Shown: positions 21,898 to 30,701 of the stretch, piece after piece
Layout: the number at the start of each line of letters is the position of its first letter
How positions within the stretch are numbered: the stretch's first letter is position 1
Source of the DNA: Oscillospiraceae bacterium
GTDB lineage: Bacteria > Bacillota > Clostridia > Oscillospirales > Oscillospiraceae
Length of the DNA stretch: 48,612 bases
Direction of reading: 5' to 3'
NCBI GenBank assembly: GCA_902775355.1
Contig: CACYLY010000015.1
Location: forward strand, 1 to 48,612
Program-made: the position numbers and the translations under genes
Notes under the pieces: model-generated
Told to the model about the DNA's origin: nothing
Database searches by the model: none
What the model saw: the letters and a program-made list of their open reading frames with translations, nothing else

Positions 21898-23034
21898 GTG
21901 TTCGAGAAGAAAAACGGCGCGGCGCTCCGGACAAGAGAGCCCCTGACCGATACCCAGATGCTGATGTTCATCAGTATCGGTATCTTCGCGGCCATGTATC
22001 TGGCGGCCGTCCTCTTCATGGGCGGCGGTTTTCGGAAGCCGCAGATGTTCTTTGACCTGCTCAACGACAACGCGGCCCTCATCATCATCTCCTGCGCCCT
22101 GACCATCGTCATGATCACCGGCGGCATCAACATCAGCGTGGGCGGCGTCATCGGCCTGACCACCATGGCCTGCGCGATCTTCGTCAACAGCCGGAGCGGG
22201 GAGAGCGGCACGGTCAGCATCCTGCTGACGCTGCTGCTGGCCCTGGGCATCGGCCTGGGCTTCGGTATCCTGCAGGGCTTTCTGGTGGCCCGGCTGGAGA
22301 TCCAGCCCTTCATCGTCACCCTGGCGGGCATGTTCCTGGCCCGGGGCCTGACCACCATCCTCTCCCTGGAGCCGGTCACGGTATCCCACGAGGGCTTCCA
22401 GGCACTGGTGGAAAGCAGGGTGAAGGTCCCCTGGCTGGGCTATGTAGCCCCCAACGGCAACCTGATCCCGGCCAAGATCGAGATCGGGGCCATCGTGGCC
22501 ATCTGCGTGGTGATCCTGATGGCGCTGACGCTGCATTACACCCGCTTCGGCCGGAACGTTTACGCCGTGGGCGGCAATCCCCAGAGCGCCCTGATGCTGG
22601 GCATCAACGTCAAGCGCACCGTCTTCTGGGCCTACGTGATCAGCGGCCTGCTCAGCGGCCTGGCCGGCTTTGTGTTCCTGATGCACAAGCCCGCCGGCAA
22701 CGCCAGCGTGGCCATGCGCAGCGAGATGGACGCCATCGCCGCCTCCATCATCGGCGGCACCCTGCTCACCGGCGGCGTGGGCAATGTGATCGGTTCCTTC
22801 TTCGGCGCCATGATCCTGGCCACCATCCAGAAGATCATCTTCCTGAGTCCGCTGAACGCTTCCTGGTGGCAGGATATGGCCAACGGCGCCATGCTCTGCT
22901 TCTTCATCCTGCTGCAGAGCGTGATCCTCATGCGCAGAAACAACAGCAAAAAAGCGGGAAATCTCCTGAAAAATCTGAAAATACACCGGGCGGACAAGGC
23001 GCCTGCGGGAAAAGAGGATCATCATGAAACGTGA
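21898..23034 (+). CDS. Sugar ABC transporter permease 2
   Basis: A 378-residue membrane protein, paralogue of the preceding permease (YjfF-like). It starts with GTG directly after the upstream TGA. The shared elements are INISVGGVIGLTTMACA, the helix GLGFGILQGFLVARLEIQPF and the ATPase-contact loop EMDAIAASIIGGTLLTGG. The basic tail (RRNNSKKAGNLLKNLKIHRA) is cytoplasmic. Its last codons overlap the start of araA. Confidence 0.92.
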   Translation: MFEKKNGAALRTREPLTDTQMLMFISIGIFAAMYLAAVLFMGGGFRKPQMFFDLLNDNAALIIISCALTIVMITGGINISVGGVIGLTTMACAIFVNSRSGESGTVSILLTLLLALGIGLGFGILQGFLVARLEIQPFIVTLAGMFLARGLTTILSLEPVTVSHEGFQALVESRVKVPWLGYVAPNGNLIPAKIEIGAIVAICVVILMALTLHYTRFGRNVYAVGGNPQSALMLGINVKRTVFWAYVISGLLSGLAGFVFLMHKPAGNASVAMRSEMDAIAASIIGGTLLTGGVGNVIGSFFGAMILATIQKIIFLSPLNASWWQDMANGAMLCFFILLQSVILMRRNNSKKAGNLLKNLKIHRADKAPAGKEDHHET

Positions 23035-24487
23035 ATTCTGGTTTGTGGTCGGCAGTCAGTTCCTGTACGGCCCGGACGTGCTGATCACCGTGGAAAACCG
23101 CGCCAGGGAGATGGCGGCGGAGCTCTCGAAAGCGCTGCCGTACCCTCTGGTCTACAAGGTCACGGCCAAGACCAACAAAGAAATCGCCGACGTGGTCAAA
23201 GAGGCCAATTACCGGGACGAGTGCGCCGGCATCATCACCTGGTGCCACACCTTCTCCCCCTCCAAAATGTGGATCGACGGCCTGCGGGACCTGCAGAAGC
23301 CCTGGTGCCACTTCGCCACCCAGTATAACCGGGAGATCCCCAACGAGGAGATCGACATGGACTTCATGAACCTGAACCAGGCCGCCCACGGCGACCGGGA
23401 GCACGGCTTCATCGGCGCCCGGCTGCGCAAGCCCCGGAAGGTCGTCGCCGGCTACTGGCGGGATGAAAAGGCGCAGAGGCGCATCGGCGACTGGATGCGC
23501 GCCGCCGTGGGCGCGGCCGTCTCCCGGGAGATGAAGGTCATGCGCTTCGGCGACAATATGCGCGAGGTGGCCGTCACCGAGGGCGACAAGGTGGAGGCGC
23601 AGATCAAGCTGGGCTGGCAGGTGAACACCTGGGCCGTGGGCGATCTGGTGAAGGAAATGAACGCCGTCACGGAGGCCGAGATCGACGCCCTGACGGCCGA
23701 GTACGAGGCCGCCTACGACCTGGCGACGGACAACATCGAGGCCGTCCGCTACCAGGCCAGGGAGGAGATCGCCATCCGCCGCATGCTGGACCGGGAGGGC
23801 TGCCGGGCCTTTGCCAACACCTTCCAGGATCTCTACGGCATGGAGCAGCTGCCGGGCCTGGCCGCCCAGCACCTGATGGCTCTGGGCTACGGCTTCGGCG
23901 CCGAGGGCGACTGGAAGGTGGCCGCCATGACTGCCATCCTGAAAGCCATGGGCCGGGGCGGCAACGGCGCCAGCGCCTTCATGGAGGACTACACCTATCA
24001 CCTGGTGGAGGGCCGGGAGTATTCCCTGGGGGCCCACATGCTGGAGGTCTGCCCCTCCGTGGCGGCGGACAGGCCCCGGATCGAGACCCATCCCCTGGGC
24101 ATCGGCATGAACGAGAAGGACCCGGCCCGCCTGGTCTTCGAGGGCAAGGAAGGCCCTGCCCTGGTGGCCTCCCTCATCGACATGGGCGGCAGGCTCCGCC
24201 TGATCGTGCAGGACATCCAGTGCGTCAAGCCCATTCTGCCCATGCCCAATCTCCCGGTGGCCCGGGTGATGTGGCGGGCCATGCCGGATCTCGCTTCCGG
24301 CGTGGAGTGCTGGATCACCGCCGGCGGCGCCCACCACACCGTGCTCAGCTACGACGTCTCCGCCGAGATGCTGCGGGACTGGGCGAGGATGATGGATATT
24401 GAGTTCGTGCACATCACCAGGGACACGACGCCCGAGAAGCTGGAAGAAGAACTGCTGGTCAAAGACCTGATATGGAAGCTGAAATGA
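23024..24487 (+). CDS. araA: L-arabinose isomerase
   Basis: A 487-residue enzyme converting L-arabinose to L-ribulose in the cytoplasm, using Mn2+. The N-terminus ([17 protein letters not shown]) is the typical AraA start. Metal-binding regions are clear: the segment around [20 protein letters not shown] and the C-terminal [13 protein letters not shown]. Length is normal (about 470-500). The ATG overlaps the permease stop, and its own end overlaps araB, so the operon is tightly coupled. Confidence 0.97.
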   Translation: MKREFWFVVGSQFLYGPDVLITVENRAREMAAELSKALPYPLVYKVTAKTNKEIADVVKEANYRDECAGIITWCHTFSPSKMWIDGLRDLQKPWCHFATQYNREIPNEEIDMDFMNLNQAAHGDREHGFIGARLRKPRKVVAGYWRDEKAQRRIGDWMRAAVGAAVSREMKVMRFGDNMREVAVTEGDKVEAQIKLGWQVNTWAVGDLVKEMNAVTEAEIDALTAEYEAAYDLATDNIEAVRYQAREEIAIRRMLDREGCRAFANTFQDLYGMEQLPGLAAQHLMALGYGFGAEGDWKVAAMTAILKAMGRGGNGASAFMEDYTYHLVEGREYSLGAHMLEVCPSVAADRPRIETHPLGIGMNEKDPARLVFEGKEGPALVASLIDMGGRLRLIVQDIQCVKPILPMPNLPVARVMWRAMPDLASGVECWITAGGAHHTVLSYDVSAEMLRDWARMMDIEFVHITRDTTPEKLEEELLVKDLIWKLK

Positions 24488-26040
24488 TGGAACTGAAAAA
24501 TACCGTACTCGGCATTGAGCTGGGCTCCACCCGCATCAAGGCCGTATTGATCGACGACAAGCATCTCCCCATCGCCTCCGGGGACTTCGAGTGGGAGAAT
24601 CAGCTGGTGGACGGGATCTGGACCTACTCCATGGACATGGTCCACACCGGCCTGCAGAGCTGCTTTGCCCGGCTGCGGGAGGACGTGAAGGCCAAATTCG
24701 GCCTGGAGCTGACGACCGTGGGCGCCATCGGCGTGTCCGCCATGATGCACGGCTACCTGCCCTTTGACAAGGACGGCAAGCAGCTGGCGGAATTCCGCAC
24801 CTGGCGCAACACCATCACCGGCCCGGCCGCGGAAAAGCTGACGGAGCTCTTCGGCTTCAACATCCCCCAGCGCTGGAGCATCGCCCATCTCTATCAGGCG
24901 ATCCTGAACGGCGAGGCGCACGTGAAGGACATCGCCTTCCTCACCACCCTGGCGGGCTATATCCACTGGCGGCTCAGCGGGAAAAAAGTCATGGGCGTGG
25001 GCGAGGCCAGCGGCATGTTCCCCATCGACAGCGGAAAACTGGACTACGACGAGGGCATGCTGCGGAAATTCAAGGCCCTCACGGGGATCGAGCTTCGCGC
25101 CATCCTGCCCGAGGTGCTGCCCGCCGGCGCCAGCGGCGGCGCCCTCACCGAGGCGGGAGCCCGCTTCCTGGACCCCACGGGCACGCTCCTGCCCGGGATC
25201 CCCCTGGCCCCCTGCGAGGGGGACGCGGGCACCGGCATGACCGCCACCGATTCCGTCCGGGTGCGAACCGGCAACGTCTCTGCCGGCACCTCGGACTTCG
25301 CCATGATCGTCACGGACAAGGCCCTGGGGGTCCACCGGGAGATCGACATGGTCACCACGCCGGACGGGCTGCCGGTGGCCATGGTCCACTGCAACAACTG
25401 CACCAGCGACATCAACGCCTGGGTCAATCTCTTCTCCGAGTTCTGCGAGACGATGGGCCTGGAAACGAACAAGGGCGAGCTCTTTACCCGGCTCTTCCGC
25501 AAGGCCCTGGAGGGGGACCCCGACTGCGGCGGTCTGCTGTCCTTCAACTACTTCTCCGGCGAGGGCGTCACCGATCTGGACGAGGGCCGGCCGCTCTTCG
25601 CCCGGACGCCCAACGCGAAATTCACCCTGGCGAATTTCATGCGGACCCATCTGCTCTCCGCCCTGGCCACCCTGAAGATCGGCCTGGACATCCTGGTGGG
25701 GACGGAGCAGGTGAGCATCGACAAGCTCACCGGCCACGGCGGCTTCTTCAAGACCCCGGAGGTGGGCCAGCGGCTGCTCTCCGCGGCGGTGGGCGCTCCC
25801 GTGTCCGTCATGGAGACGGCGGGCGAGGGCGGCCCCTACGGCATGGCCCTGCTGGGCGCCTACATGCTCTGGAAGGACGAGGGTGAGAGCCTGCCGGATT
25901 ATCTGGACAACAAGGTCTTTGCGCAGGCCAAGGTCTCCACCCTCATGGCGGACGCGGCGGACGAGGCGGGCTTCACCGCCTTCCTGGAGCGCTACAAAAA
26001 GGCGCTGCCCCTGGAGCGCGCCGCCATTGAGGTGCTGTGA
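24484..26040 (+). CDS. araB: L-ribulokinase (FGGY family)
   Basis: A 518-residue sugar kinase that phosphorylates L-ribulose at C5. The N-terminal phosphate loop is [17 protein letters not shown], and [20 protein letters not shown] with [17 protein letters not shown] forms the C-terminal FGGY region. AraB of this clostridial type is shorter than the E. coli enzyme. I place the start at ATG 24484 (ATGA overlap with araA); 24472 and 24487 are possible alternatives. Its position between araA and araD removes most doubt over xylulokinase or other FGGY members. Confidence 0.92.
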   Translation: MMELKNTVLGIELGSTRIKAVLIDDKHLPIASGDFEWENQLVDGIWTYSMDMVHTGLQSCFARLREDVKAKFGLELTTVGAIGVSAMMHGYLPFDKDGKQLAEFRTWRNTITGPAAEKLTELFGFNIPQRWSIAHLYQAILNGEAHVKDIAFLTTLAGYIHWRLSGKKVMGVGEASGMFPIDSGKLDYDEGMLRKFKALTGIELRAILPEVLPAGASGGALTEAGARFLDPTGTLLPGIPLAPCEGDAGTGMTATDSVRVRTGNVSAGTSDFAMIVTDKALGVHREIDMVTTPDGLPVAMVHCNNCTSDINAWVNLFSEFCETMGLETNKGELFTRLFRKALEGDPDCGGLLSFNYFSGEGVTDLDEGRPLFARTPNAKFTLANFMRTHLLSALATLKIGLDILVGTEQVSIDKLTGHGGFFKTPEVGQRLLSAAVGAPVSVMETAGEGGPYGMALLGAYMLWKDEGESLPDYLDNKVFAQAKVSTLMADAADEAGFTAFLERYKKALPLERAAIEVL

Positions 26041-26041
26041 T

Positions 26042-26737
26042 ATGCTGGAAGAGCTGAAAAAAACCGTCTGTGAGGCCAATCTCCTGCTGCCGAAGCACGG
26101 CCTGGTGACCTTCACCTGGGGCAATGTCTCCGCCGTGGACCGGGAGCGGGGCCTGGCGGTCATCAAGCCCTCGGGCGTGGCCTATGAGGGCATGAGCCCG
26201 GAGGACATGGTGGTGGTGGACCTGGACGGCCGGGTCGTGGAGGGCAGGTGGAAGCCCTCCAGCGATACGGCCACCCATGTGGAGCTGTACAAGGCCTTTC
26301 CGGAGATCGGCGGCATCGTGCACACCCACTCCAGCTACGCCACCTCCTGGGCGCAGGCAGGGCGGGATATCCCCTGCTACGGCACCACCCACGCCGACTA
26401 TTTCTACGGCGACATCCCCTGTCTCCGCTGCCTGACGAAGGAGGAGATCGAGGAGGCCTACGAGCGCAACACCGGCCTTCTGATCGTGGGCGAATTCCGG
26501 CGTCTGGGGAAGGACCCCGCCGCCGTGCCCGGCTGCCTGTGCAAAAACCACGGGCCCTTTGCCTGGGGCAAGGACGCCTTCGAGGCCGTCCACAACGCGG
26601 TGGTGCTGGAGGAGGTGGCCAAGATGGCCTATCGCTGCGAGCGCATCAATCCCCAGGTCCGGCCCGCCCCCCAGGAGCTGCAGGACAAGCACTATCTTCG
26701 CAAGCACGGCAAAAACGCCTATTACGGCCAGGGCTGA
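26042..26737 (+). CDS. araD: L-ribulose-5-phosphate 4-epimerase
   Basis: A 231-residue zinc enzyme of the class II aldolase family that makes D-xylulose 5-phosphate for the pentose phosphate pathway. Zinc-binding His residues are in [20 protein letters not shown] and [10 protein letters not shown], and the second signature is [20 protein letters not shown]. Size and motifs match AraD throughout. It starts one base after the araB stop and is the last gene of the operon. Confidence 0.97.
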   Translation: MLEELKKTVCEANLLLPKHGLVTFTWGNVSAVDRERGLAVIKPSGVAYEGMSPEDMVVVDLDGRVVEGRWKPSSDTATHVELYKAFPEIGGIVHTHSSYATSWAQAGRDIPCYGTTHADYFYGDIPCLRCLTKEEIEEAYERNTGLLIVGEFRRLGKDPAAVPGCLCKNHGPFAWGKDAFEAVHNAVVLEEVAKMAYRCERINPQVRPAPQELQDKHYLRKHGKNAYYGQG

Positions 26738-26758
26738 CGGCCCTCACACGCAAAAACT

Positions 26759-26782
26759 CCCCGGATCCACGAGGATCCGGGG
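26759..26782. terminator. Terminator after araD
   Basis: CCCCGGATCC and GGATCCGGGG form a perfect 10-bp stem with a 4-base loop. The T-run is poor on the plus strand (AAATTATTGATTTT) and better on the minus strand (TTTTTG). Confidence 0.6.
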
Positions 26783-26802
26783 AAATTATTGATTTTGTAT
26801 TC

Positions 26803-26966
26803 ATACTATTCTCTGATAGAAAGCTTGAATCAGATTTGCGAGATGGATTTGTGTCAGGCGAGGCGCCGCCCGCAGGGCATAATGGAGATATATGGCCAAG
26901 GGCGGCAACGAAGCATGGCGCAAATCCAGCCGCAAAGAATTCAAGATTTCTATTAGGGGATAGTAT
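26803..26966. mobile_element. MITE-like element with 28-bp terminal inverted repeats
   Basis: The left end (26803-26830, ATACTATTCTCTGATAGAAA then GCTTGAAT) and the complement of the right end (26966 back to 26939, ATACTATCCCCTAATAGAAA then TCTTGAAT) match at 24 of 28 positions. The 164-bp interior codes for nothing recognisable. The right end touches the stop codon of the hydrolase gene at 26966. Target duplications are not clear. A non-autonomous transposon relic is the simplest reading. Confidence 0.6.
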
Positions 26967-27652
26967 CAGTATACCTGCTTTAGAAAGTCCAGCAGCAGCT
27001 TTCCCATGATCTCGCTGCCGGCGATGTAGCTGCCGTGATCCGCCCCGGGCACGATGACCAGGCGGCTGTCCGGCAGGGCGGCGGCCAGGCGCGCCGTCTC
27101 CTCCGGGAGGATCAGGTCATGCTCCCCGGCGGTGACCAGCACCGGGACGGAGATGTTCCGAAGCGCCGCGGGGTCGATATCCGGCTCGGTGAGCATCAGG
27201 GTGACCAGAGGGTCCGGCTCCTGTTCGTTGAGAGCCGTGAACTCCGCCAGAAAGGCCGGGTCCAGGCCCGCGGGGGAGAGATTGGTCCCGCTGACGGCCA
27301 GACAGCCCAGGGTCCCCGGGTGCCGCAGCTCCAGCAGCAGGCCGATGATGCCCCCGTCGCTGTGGCCGTAGAGGGCGGGCTTTGTCAGCCCCAGGGCCCG
27401 GATAAACTGATACATGTCCTCCGCCATGTCGGCATAGTGGTACTCCGGCAGGGGCGGGTTGGCCCCGTGGCCCCGGGAGTCCGGCGCGCAGACCCGGTAG
27501 CCCGCCTCCGTCAACTGGCGGATCTGGGTGAAAAAGAGCTCGTGATCCTCCCCGTTGCCGTGGATGAGCAGCACCGGCTTCCCCTGGCCGACGACGGCGT
27601 AATGCAGGCTGACGCCGTTGACCTCGATGCAGTTTTCCGCTTCATAGTGCAC
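26966..27652 (-). CDS. Alpha/beta hydrolase
   Basis: A 228-residue hydrolase. LLIHGNGEDHELF supplies the oxyanion region, LYGHSDGGIIGLLL the nucleophile elbow (GHSDGG), AGEHDLILPEE the acid and GADHGSY the catalytic His. The GTG at 27652 is chosen because GGAGG lies 8 bases upstream; the longer frame has no such site. The final codon and stop abut a MITE-like element, which may have supplied or replaced the original C-terminus. It is similar to lactonase or haloperoxidase-like hydrolases; substrate unknown. Confidence 0.87.
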   Translation of the reverse strand: MHYEAENCIEVNGVSLHYAVVGQGKPVLLIHGNGEDHELFFTQIRQLTEAGYRVCAPDSRGHGANPPLPEYHYADMAEDMYQFIRALGLTKPALYGHSDGGIIGLLLELRHPGTLGCLAVSGTNLSPAGLDPAFLAEFTALNEQEPDPLVTLMLTEPDIDPAALRNISVPVLVTAGEHDLILPEETARLAAALPDSRLVIVPGADHGSYIAGSEIMGKLLLDFLKQVY

Positions 27653-27730
27653 TATAAAAACCTCCTCCGGGGGAGCGTTCCTCTCCCTCCGAGACAGCAT
27701 TGTATCCGATCCTCCCCCGGATTGCAAGGG

Positions 27731-27761
27731 ACAGAATAACGCCCCGGCAAAGCCGGGGCGC
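27731..27761. repeat. Direct repeat (terminator-like), left copy
   Basis: ACAGAATAACGCCCCGG followed by GCCGGGGCG matches the block at 27907-27937 except for the loop bases. The two copies bracket an inverted-repeat element. Confidence 0.65.
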
Positions 27762-27766
27762 CAGAC

Positions 27767-27910
27767 AGTAGACAAAGTGGGCTTGCTGTCATCCTGAGCG
27801 AAGCGCAGCGAAGTCGAAGGATCTAAAAAGCCCGTGTTTTCAAGATTTTAGATCTTTCGACTCCGGCTTCGCCTCCGCTCAAGATGACAATCTTTTAGGT
27901 TTATCTACAG
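27767..27910. repeat. Inverted-repeat element of the TGTCATCCTGAGCG family
   Basis: The left arm contains AGTAGACAAA, TGTCATCCTGAGCGAAG, AGTCGAAGGATCTAAAA; the complement of the right arm contains TGTAGATAAA, TGTCATCTTGAGCGGAG, AGTCGAAAGATCTAAAA. The arms pair over roughly 55 bases with gaps. The TCATCCTGAGCGAAGC core is a widely distributed bacterial intergenic repeat. No coding capacity. Confidence 0.75.
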
Positions 27911-27915
27911 AATAA

Positions 27916-27937
27916 CGCCCCGGGTTTCCCCGGGGCG
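27916..27937 (-). terminator. Terminator after the NRAMP-like gene
   Basis: CGCCCCGGG and CCCGGGGCG pair over 9 bp with a 4-base loop. On the minus strand TTATTCTGT follows, and the hairpin is about 20 bases after the transporter stop codon. A near copy lies at 27741-27760. Confidence 0.75.
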
Positions 27938-27959
27938 CTGAAAAGCTTTTGTTTTCCGA

Positions 27960-29267
27960 TCAGGCGAAGAGCTTCATGATGCCGGGGATGATGGTCTTCT
28001 GGAAGGCGGAGACCGTCATGATCAGCACGAAGATGTAGCTGATGGTCATGCAGATGCGCAGGGCGGTGGGGGCCTTGTAGCCCTCGTTCACGTCCTTGCG
28101 CCAGATGAGCAGCAGCACGAAGAGGCCGCCCACCGGAGTGGCGATGGAGGTGGCGATGTTCGCGATCAGGATCAGCTGGGTGGGGGAGCCGTCGTAGCTG
28201 TAGCAGATCGCCATGGCGATGGCAAGGCAGATCAGGCAGCCGAAGCGGATGAACTTGCTCTCCAGGCTGTAGTCCTTCTCCACGCCGGCGCCCAGCAGCA
28301 CCATGCCGCGCTGGGTGTTGGCCAGCAGGGAGGAGAAGCCGGCGCCGACCAGGGCGAAGCCCATGATGTACTTGGCGGCGGGGCCCATGATAGGCTCCAG
28401 CATCTGCGCAAGCTGCTTGGGGGCCTTGATGGCCAAGCCCTGGGGGTTCAGGACGATGGCGCCCACCAGGATGATGGCGCCGGAGATCAGCACCACGCTG
28501 ATCATGTGCACCAGCGCGTCCGTGAGCATGACCCCGTTGAAGAGGTCTTCCTTCTTCCACTTCTTTTCCTTGCCCAGGTAGGTGTTGTAGATGCCGGTGG
28601 TGATGGCGGCGTTGGTGGAAATGAAGGCCAGGGCCGTGCCCAGGCTGCCCTCGGGGACCTTGAAGCCGAACAGACCGCCGAAGAACTTGCCGCCCTCGAA
28701 GCCGACCACGCCGTTTTCGCCGGTGGCCTTGAAGCTGACGCCGAAGAGCGTGATGTAGAAGGCCGCGATCATGATGATGCAGGCGGTGATGAGCTTTTCG
28801 ACCTTGGAGTAGACGTTTTTGGCAAAGTAGGTGTAGATGACGACGCAGATCAGGATCAGCGAGCCGAGCTTCCAGTTGATGCCGAAGATGAGCTCCATGC
28901 CCGCGCCGGAGCCGGAGATGTTGCCCATGGTGAAGAACAGGCAGGCCAGGAACAGCGCAATGCCGACCACGATGGCGCCGGGCTTGCCGAAGTACTTGCG
29001 GATGGCGTGGATGGTGGGCATGCCGGTGGTGATGGCCAGCCAGTTGGTGGTCATGACGAAGGTGATGCCCATGAAGACGATGGGGAACATGAGCCAGATC
29101 AGCGCGTAGCCGTAGTTGGCGCCCAGCATGGCGGCGGTGGTGACCGCGCCGGGGCCGATGACGATGCCCGTGGCGATCAGGCCGGGGCCGATCCGTTTCA
29201 GGAGCTGGCCAATGGGAAGAGTCTTGACGCCTTCGCCGATGAGGCCGGTGCTTTTATTTTCTTCCAT
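27960..29267 (-). CDS. NRAMP-fold transporter lacking the usual metal-binding motifs
   Basis: A 435-residue membrane protein with about 11 helices and the LeuT/NRAMP pattern. In classical NRAMP proteins helix 1 carries DPGN and helix 6 carries MPH. Here helix 1 reads IVIGPGAVTTAAMLG, with Gly in place of Asp and Ala in place of Asn. The helix 6 region reads LAFISTNAAITTGIYNTYLG, without the Met-Pro-His trio. It therefore probably does not carry Mn2+ or Fe2+ in the usual way; NRAMP-related Mg2+ transporters and organic-substrate relatives also lack these residues. It is downstream of a DapA-family aldolase with a terminator hairpin in between, which suggests it imports that enzyme's substrate. 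Confidence 0.82.
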   Translation of the reverse strand: MEENKSTGLIGEGVKTLPIGQLLKRIGPGLIATGIVIGPGAVTTAAMLGANYGYALIWLMFPIVFMGITFVMTTNWLAITTGMPTIHAIRKYFGKPGAIVVGIALFLACLFFTMGNISGSGAGMELIFGINWKLGSLILICVVIYTYFAKNVYSKVEKLITACIIMIAAFYITLFGVSFKATGENGVVGFEGGKFFGGLFGFKVPEGSLGTALAFISTNAAITTGIYNTYLGKEKKWKKEDLFNGVMLTDALVHMISVVLISGAIILVGAIVLNPQGLAIKAPKQLAQMLEPIMGPAAKYIMGFALVGAGFSSLLANTQRGMVLLGAGVEKDYSLESKFIRFGCLICLAIAMAICYSYDGSPTQLILIANIATSIATPVGGLFVLLLIWRKDVNEGYKAPTALRICMTISYIFVLIMTVSAFQKTIIPGIMKLFA

Positions 29268-29293
29268 GCGGAATCTCCCTTTCTTTTGAAAAT

Positions 29294-29331
29294 GCCCTCC
29301 CTATGGGACGTTTTGTTGTCATAGGGAGGGC
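29294..29331 (-). terminator. Terminator or attenuator between aldolase and transporter genes
   Basis: GCCCTCCCTATG (29294-29305) pairs with CATAGGGAGGGC (29320-29331), a perfect 12-bp stem. On the minus strand ATTTTC follows. It would reduce transporter expression relative to the aldolase. Confidence 0.8.
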
Positions 29332-29357
29332 GATCGTTTGCTTCTGTCTCTATGGAA

Positions 29358-30329
29358 TTACTTGAACTGCTCCATGTCGACCGCGGGCAGCTGGCTGCGC
29401 TTGAGGCCGAGGGCGATCCAGTCCTTCTCCTCCTGGTTGAGGGGCAGGACGGGACGGCGCATCAGGCCGCTCTTGAAGATGCCGCGCTGCACCAGGGCTT
29501 CCTTCAGGCGGGCGTGGGCCTCACCGGAGGGCTGGCCGCCGCCGTAGATGGCCTGGGAGATGTGGTAGATGCGGTTGGACCAATCCTGGGCTTCCTTCAG
29601 GGTGTGCTGGGCGGGATTGCGGAAGACTTCCCATGCGCCGCAGATGAGCTCGGGCACGCAGCCGGCAAAGCCGATCAGAGCGCCGTCCATGCCGGGGAAC
29701 CAGGTCACGCACAGGGTCTCGTCGTGGCAGGTGATGAGGGAGATGTCCGGGCACTCCTGACGGAGCAGGCGGACGTCGTGCTCGTAGATGGCGGTCACGC
29801 GGGTGCCGACCTTGATGCACTTGACATGCTCGATCTCCTTGCACATCTTGATCAGGGTCTCAACCGGGTAGAAGGCCTTGGAGGTGGCGGGGTAGAGGTG
29901 GATGATGATGTCAATGTCGGCGCCCTCGGCCACGTCCTTGATGTACTCAAAGGGGGCGTCCGGATGCATGCCGAAGCGGAGCCACATGTGGGGAGGCATC
30001 AGCAGGATGCCGTCAGCGCCGGCTTCCTTGGCTTCCTTGGCCATCTCGATGGACTCGATGGTGTTCTCGCAGTTGACGCCGGAGATGATGGTCATGACGT
30101 CGCCGCACTCCTCGGCGCAGATCTCGGTGACTCTCTTGCGCTCGGCGCGGGACAGGCCGGTGATCTCACCGGTGTGGCCGTTGCAGACCAGGCCTTCGAT
30201 GCCCTTGCCGTAGAAGGTCTTGATCCAGCGGAGGTATTCGCGGAACTCTTTCTCGTTGATGGTGAAGTCGTCGTTGAGGGGGACGGAAACAGCGGGGAAG
30301 ATGGTCTTGAAAGTCTTAACCTTAGCCAT
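29358..30329 (-). CDS. Dihydrodipicolinate synthase / N-acetylneuraminate lyase family aldolase
   Basis: A 323-residue TIM-barrel lyase that uses a Lys Schiff base with a pyruvate-type keto acid. The phosphate/carboxylate loop reads LVCNGHTGEITGLS (family GTTGE), the tyrosine motif is IIHLYPATS and the Schiff-base Lys is in CIKVGTRVTAIYEHD. Divergence from DapA itself (no close DapA motifs after the Lys) and control by a LacI regulator point to catabolic use, for example of a sugar acid or keto-deoxy compound. AAGGAG precedes ATG 30329. The promoter is overlapped by a LacI operator. Confidence 0.88.
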   Translation of the reverse strand: MAKVKTFKTIFPAVSVPLNDDFTINEKEFREYLRWIKTFYGKGIEGLVCNGHTGEITGLSRAERKRVTEICAEECGDVMTIISGVNCENTIESIEMAKEAKEAGADGILLMPPHMWLRFGMHPDAPFEYIKDVAEGADIDIIIHLYPATSKAFYPVETLIKMCKEIEHVKCIKVGTRVTAIYEHDVRLLRQECPDISLITCHDETLCVTWFPGMDGALIGFAGCVPELICGAWEVFRNPAQHTLKEAQDWSNRIYHISQAIYGGGQPSGEAHARLKEALVQRGIFKSGLMRRPVLPLNQEEKDWIALGLKRSQLPAVDMEQFK

Positions 30330-30432
30330 GATATTTATCTCCTTTTCATCAATCAAATAATTTTTTATGATCCGAGTGTCTGCATCCTGCGATCCGCCGC
30401 TCCCTCGCGCGCCGGGTTTGGCTCCGCTGTCT

Positions 30433-30486
30433 GCAAACGTTTGCTCTTGACGATTGCATCTTAGCATGGGGGAAACCTTCTGTCAA
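30433..30486 (-). promoter_or_regulatory. Aldolase promoter with LacI-type operator
   Basis: On the minus strand TTGACA (30481-30486), 17-bp spacer and TAAGAT (30458-30463). The perfect palindrome GCAAACGTTTGC (30433-30444) lies just after the transcription start, a blocking position for the divergent LacI protein. Confidence 0.8.
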
Positions 30487-30623
30487 CAAATCCGGCCCTG
30501 CCTGCAAGATCTTGCATACGCCCTGCAAAAGCTTGCACAAACCAGAATAATACACAGTTTTTGCCCCCTTGCTTTATGCAAAACGCGCAAGGCCGGATTG
30601 TCGGGAAATCGACGGTGGGGGGC

Positions 30624-30665
30624 TTGCGTTCCGGAGAAAAAGGGTGTATACTGCAAACGATTGCA
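30624..30665 (+). promoter_or_regulatory. LacI-gene promoter with operator
   Basis: TTGCGT (30624-30629), 17-bp spacer, TATACT (30647-30652), then TGCAAACGATTGCA (30652-30665), a variant of the same palindrome. GAGTTTGCA follows at 30667-30675 as a further half site. This indicates autoregulation. Confidence 0.75.
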
Positions 30666-30701
30666 AGAGTTTGCATAAAATTGCACAAAGGAGTCGAAGA
30701 G

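Noticed and set aside
26738-26965. A small gene around ATGGATTTGTGTCAGGCGAG
   Set aside because: The frame lies inside the MITE-like element, is short and has no recognisable product.
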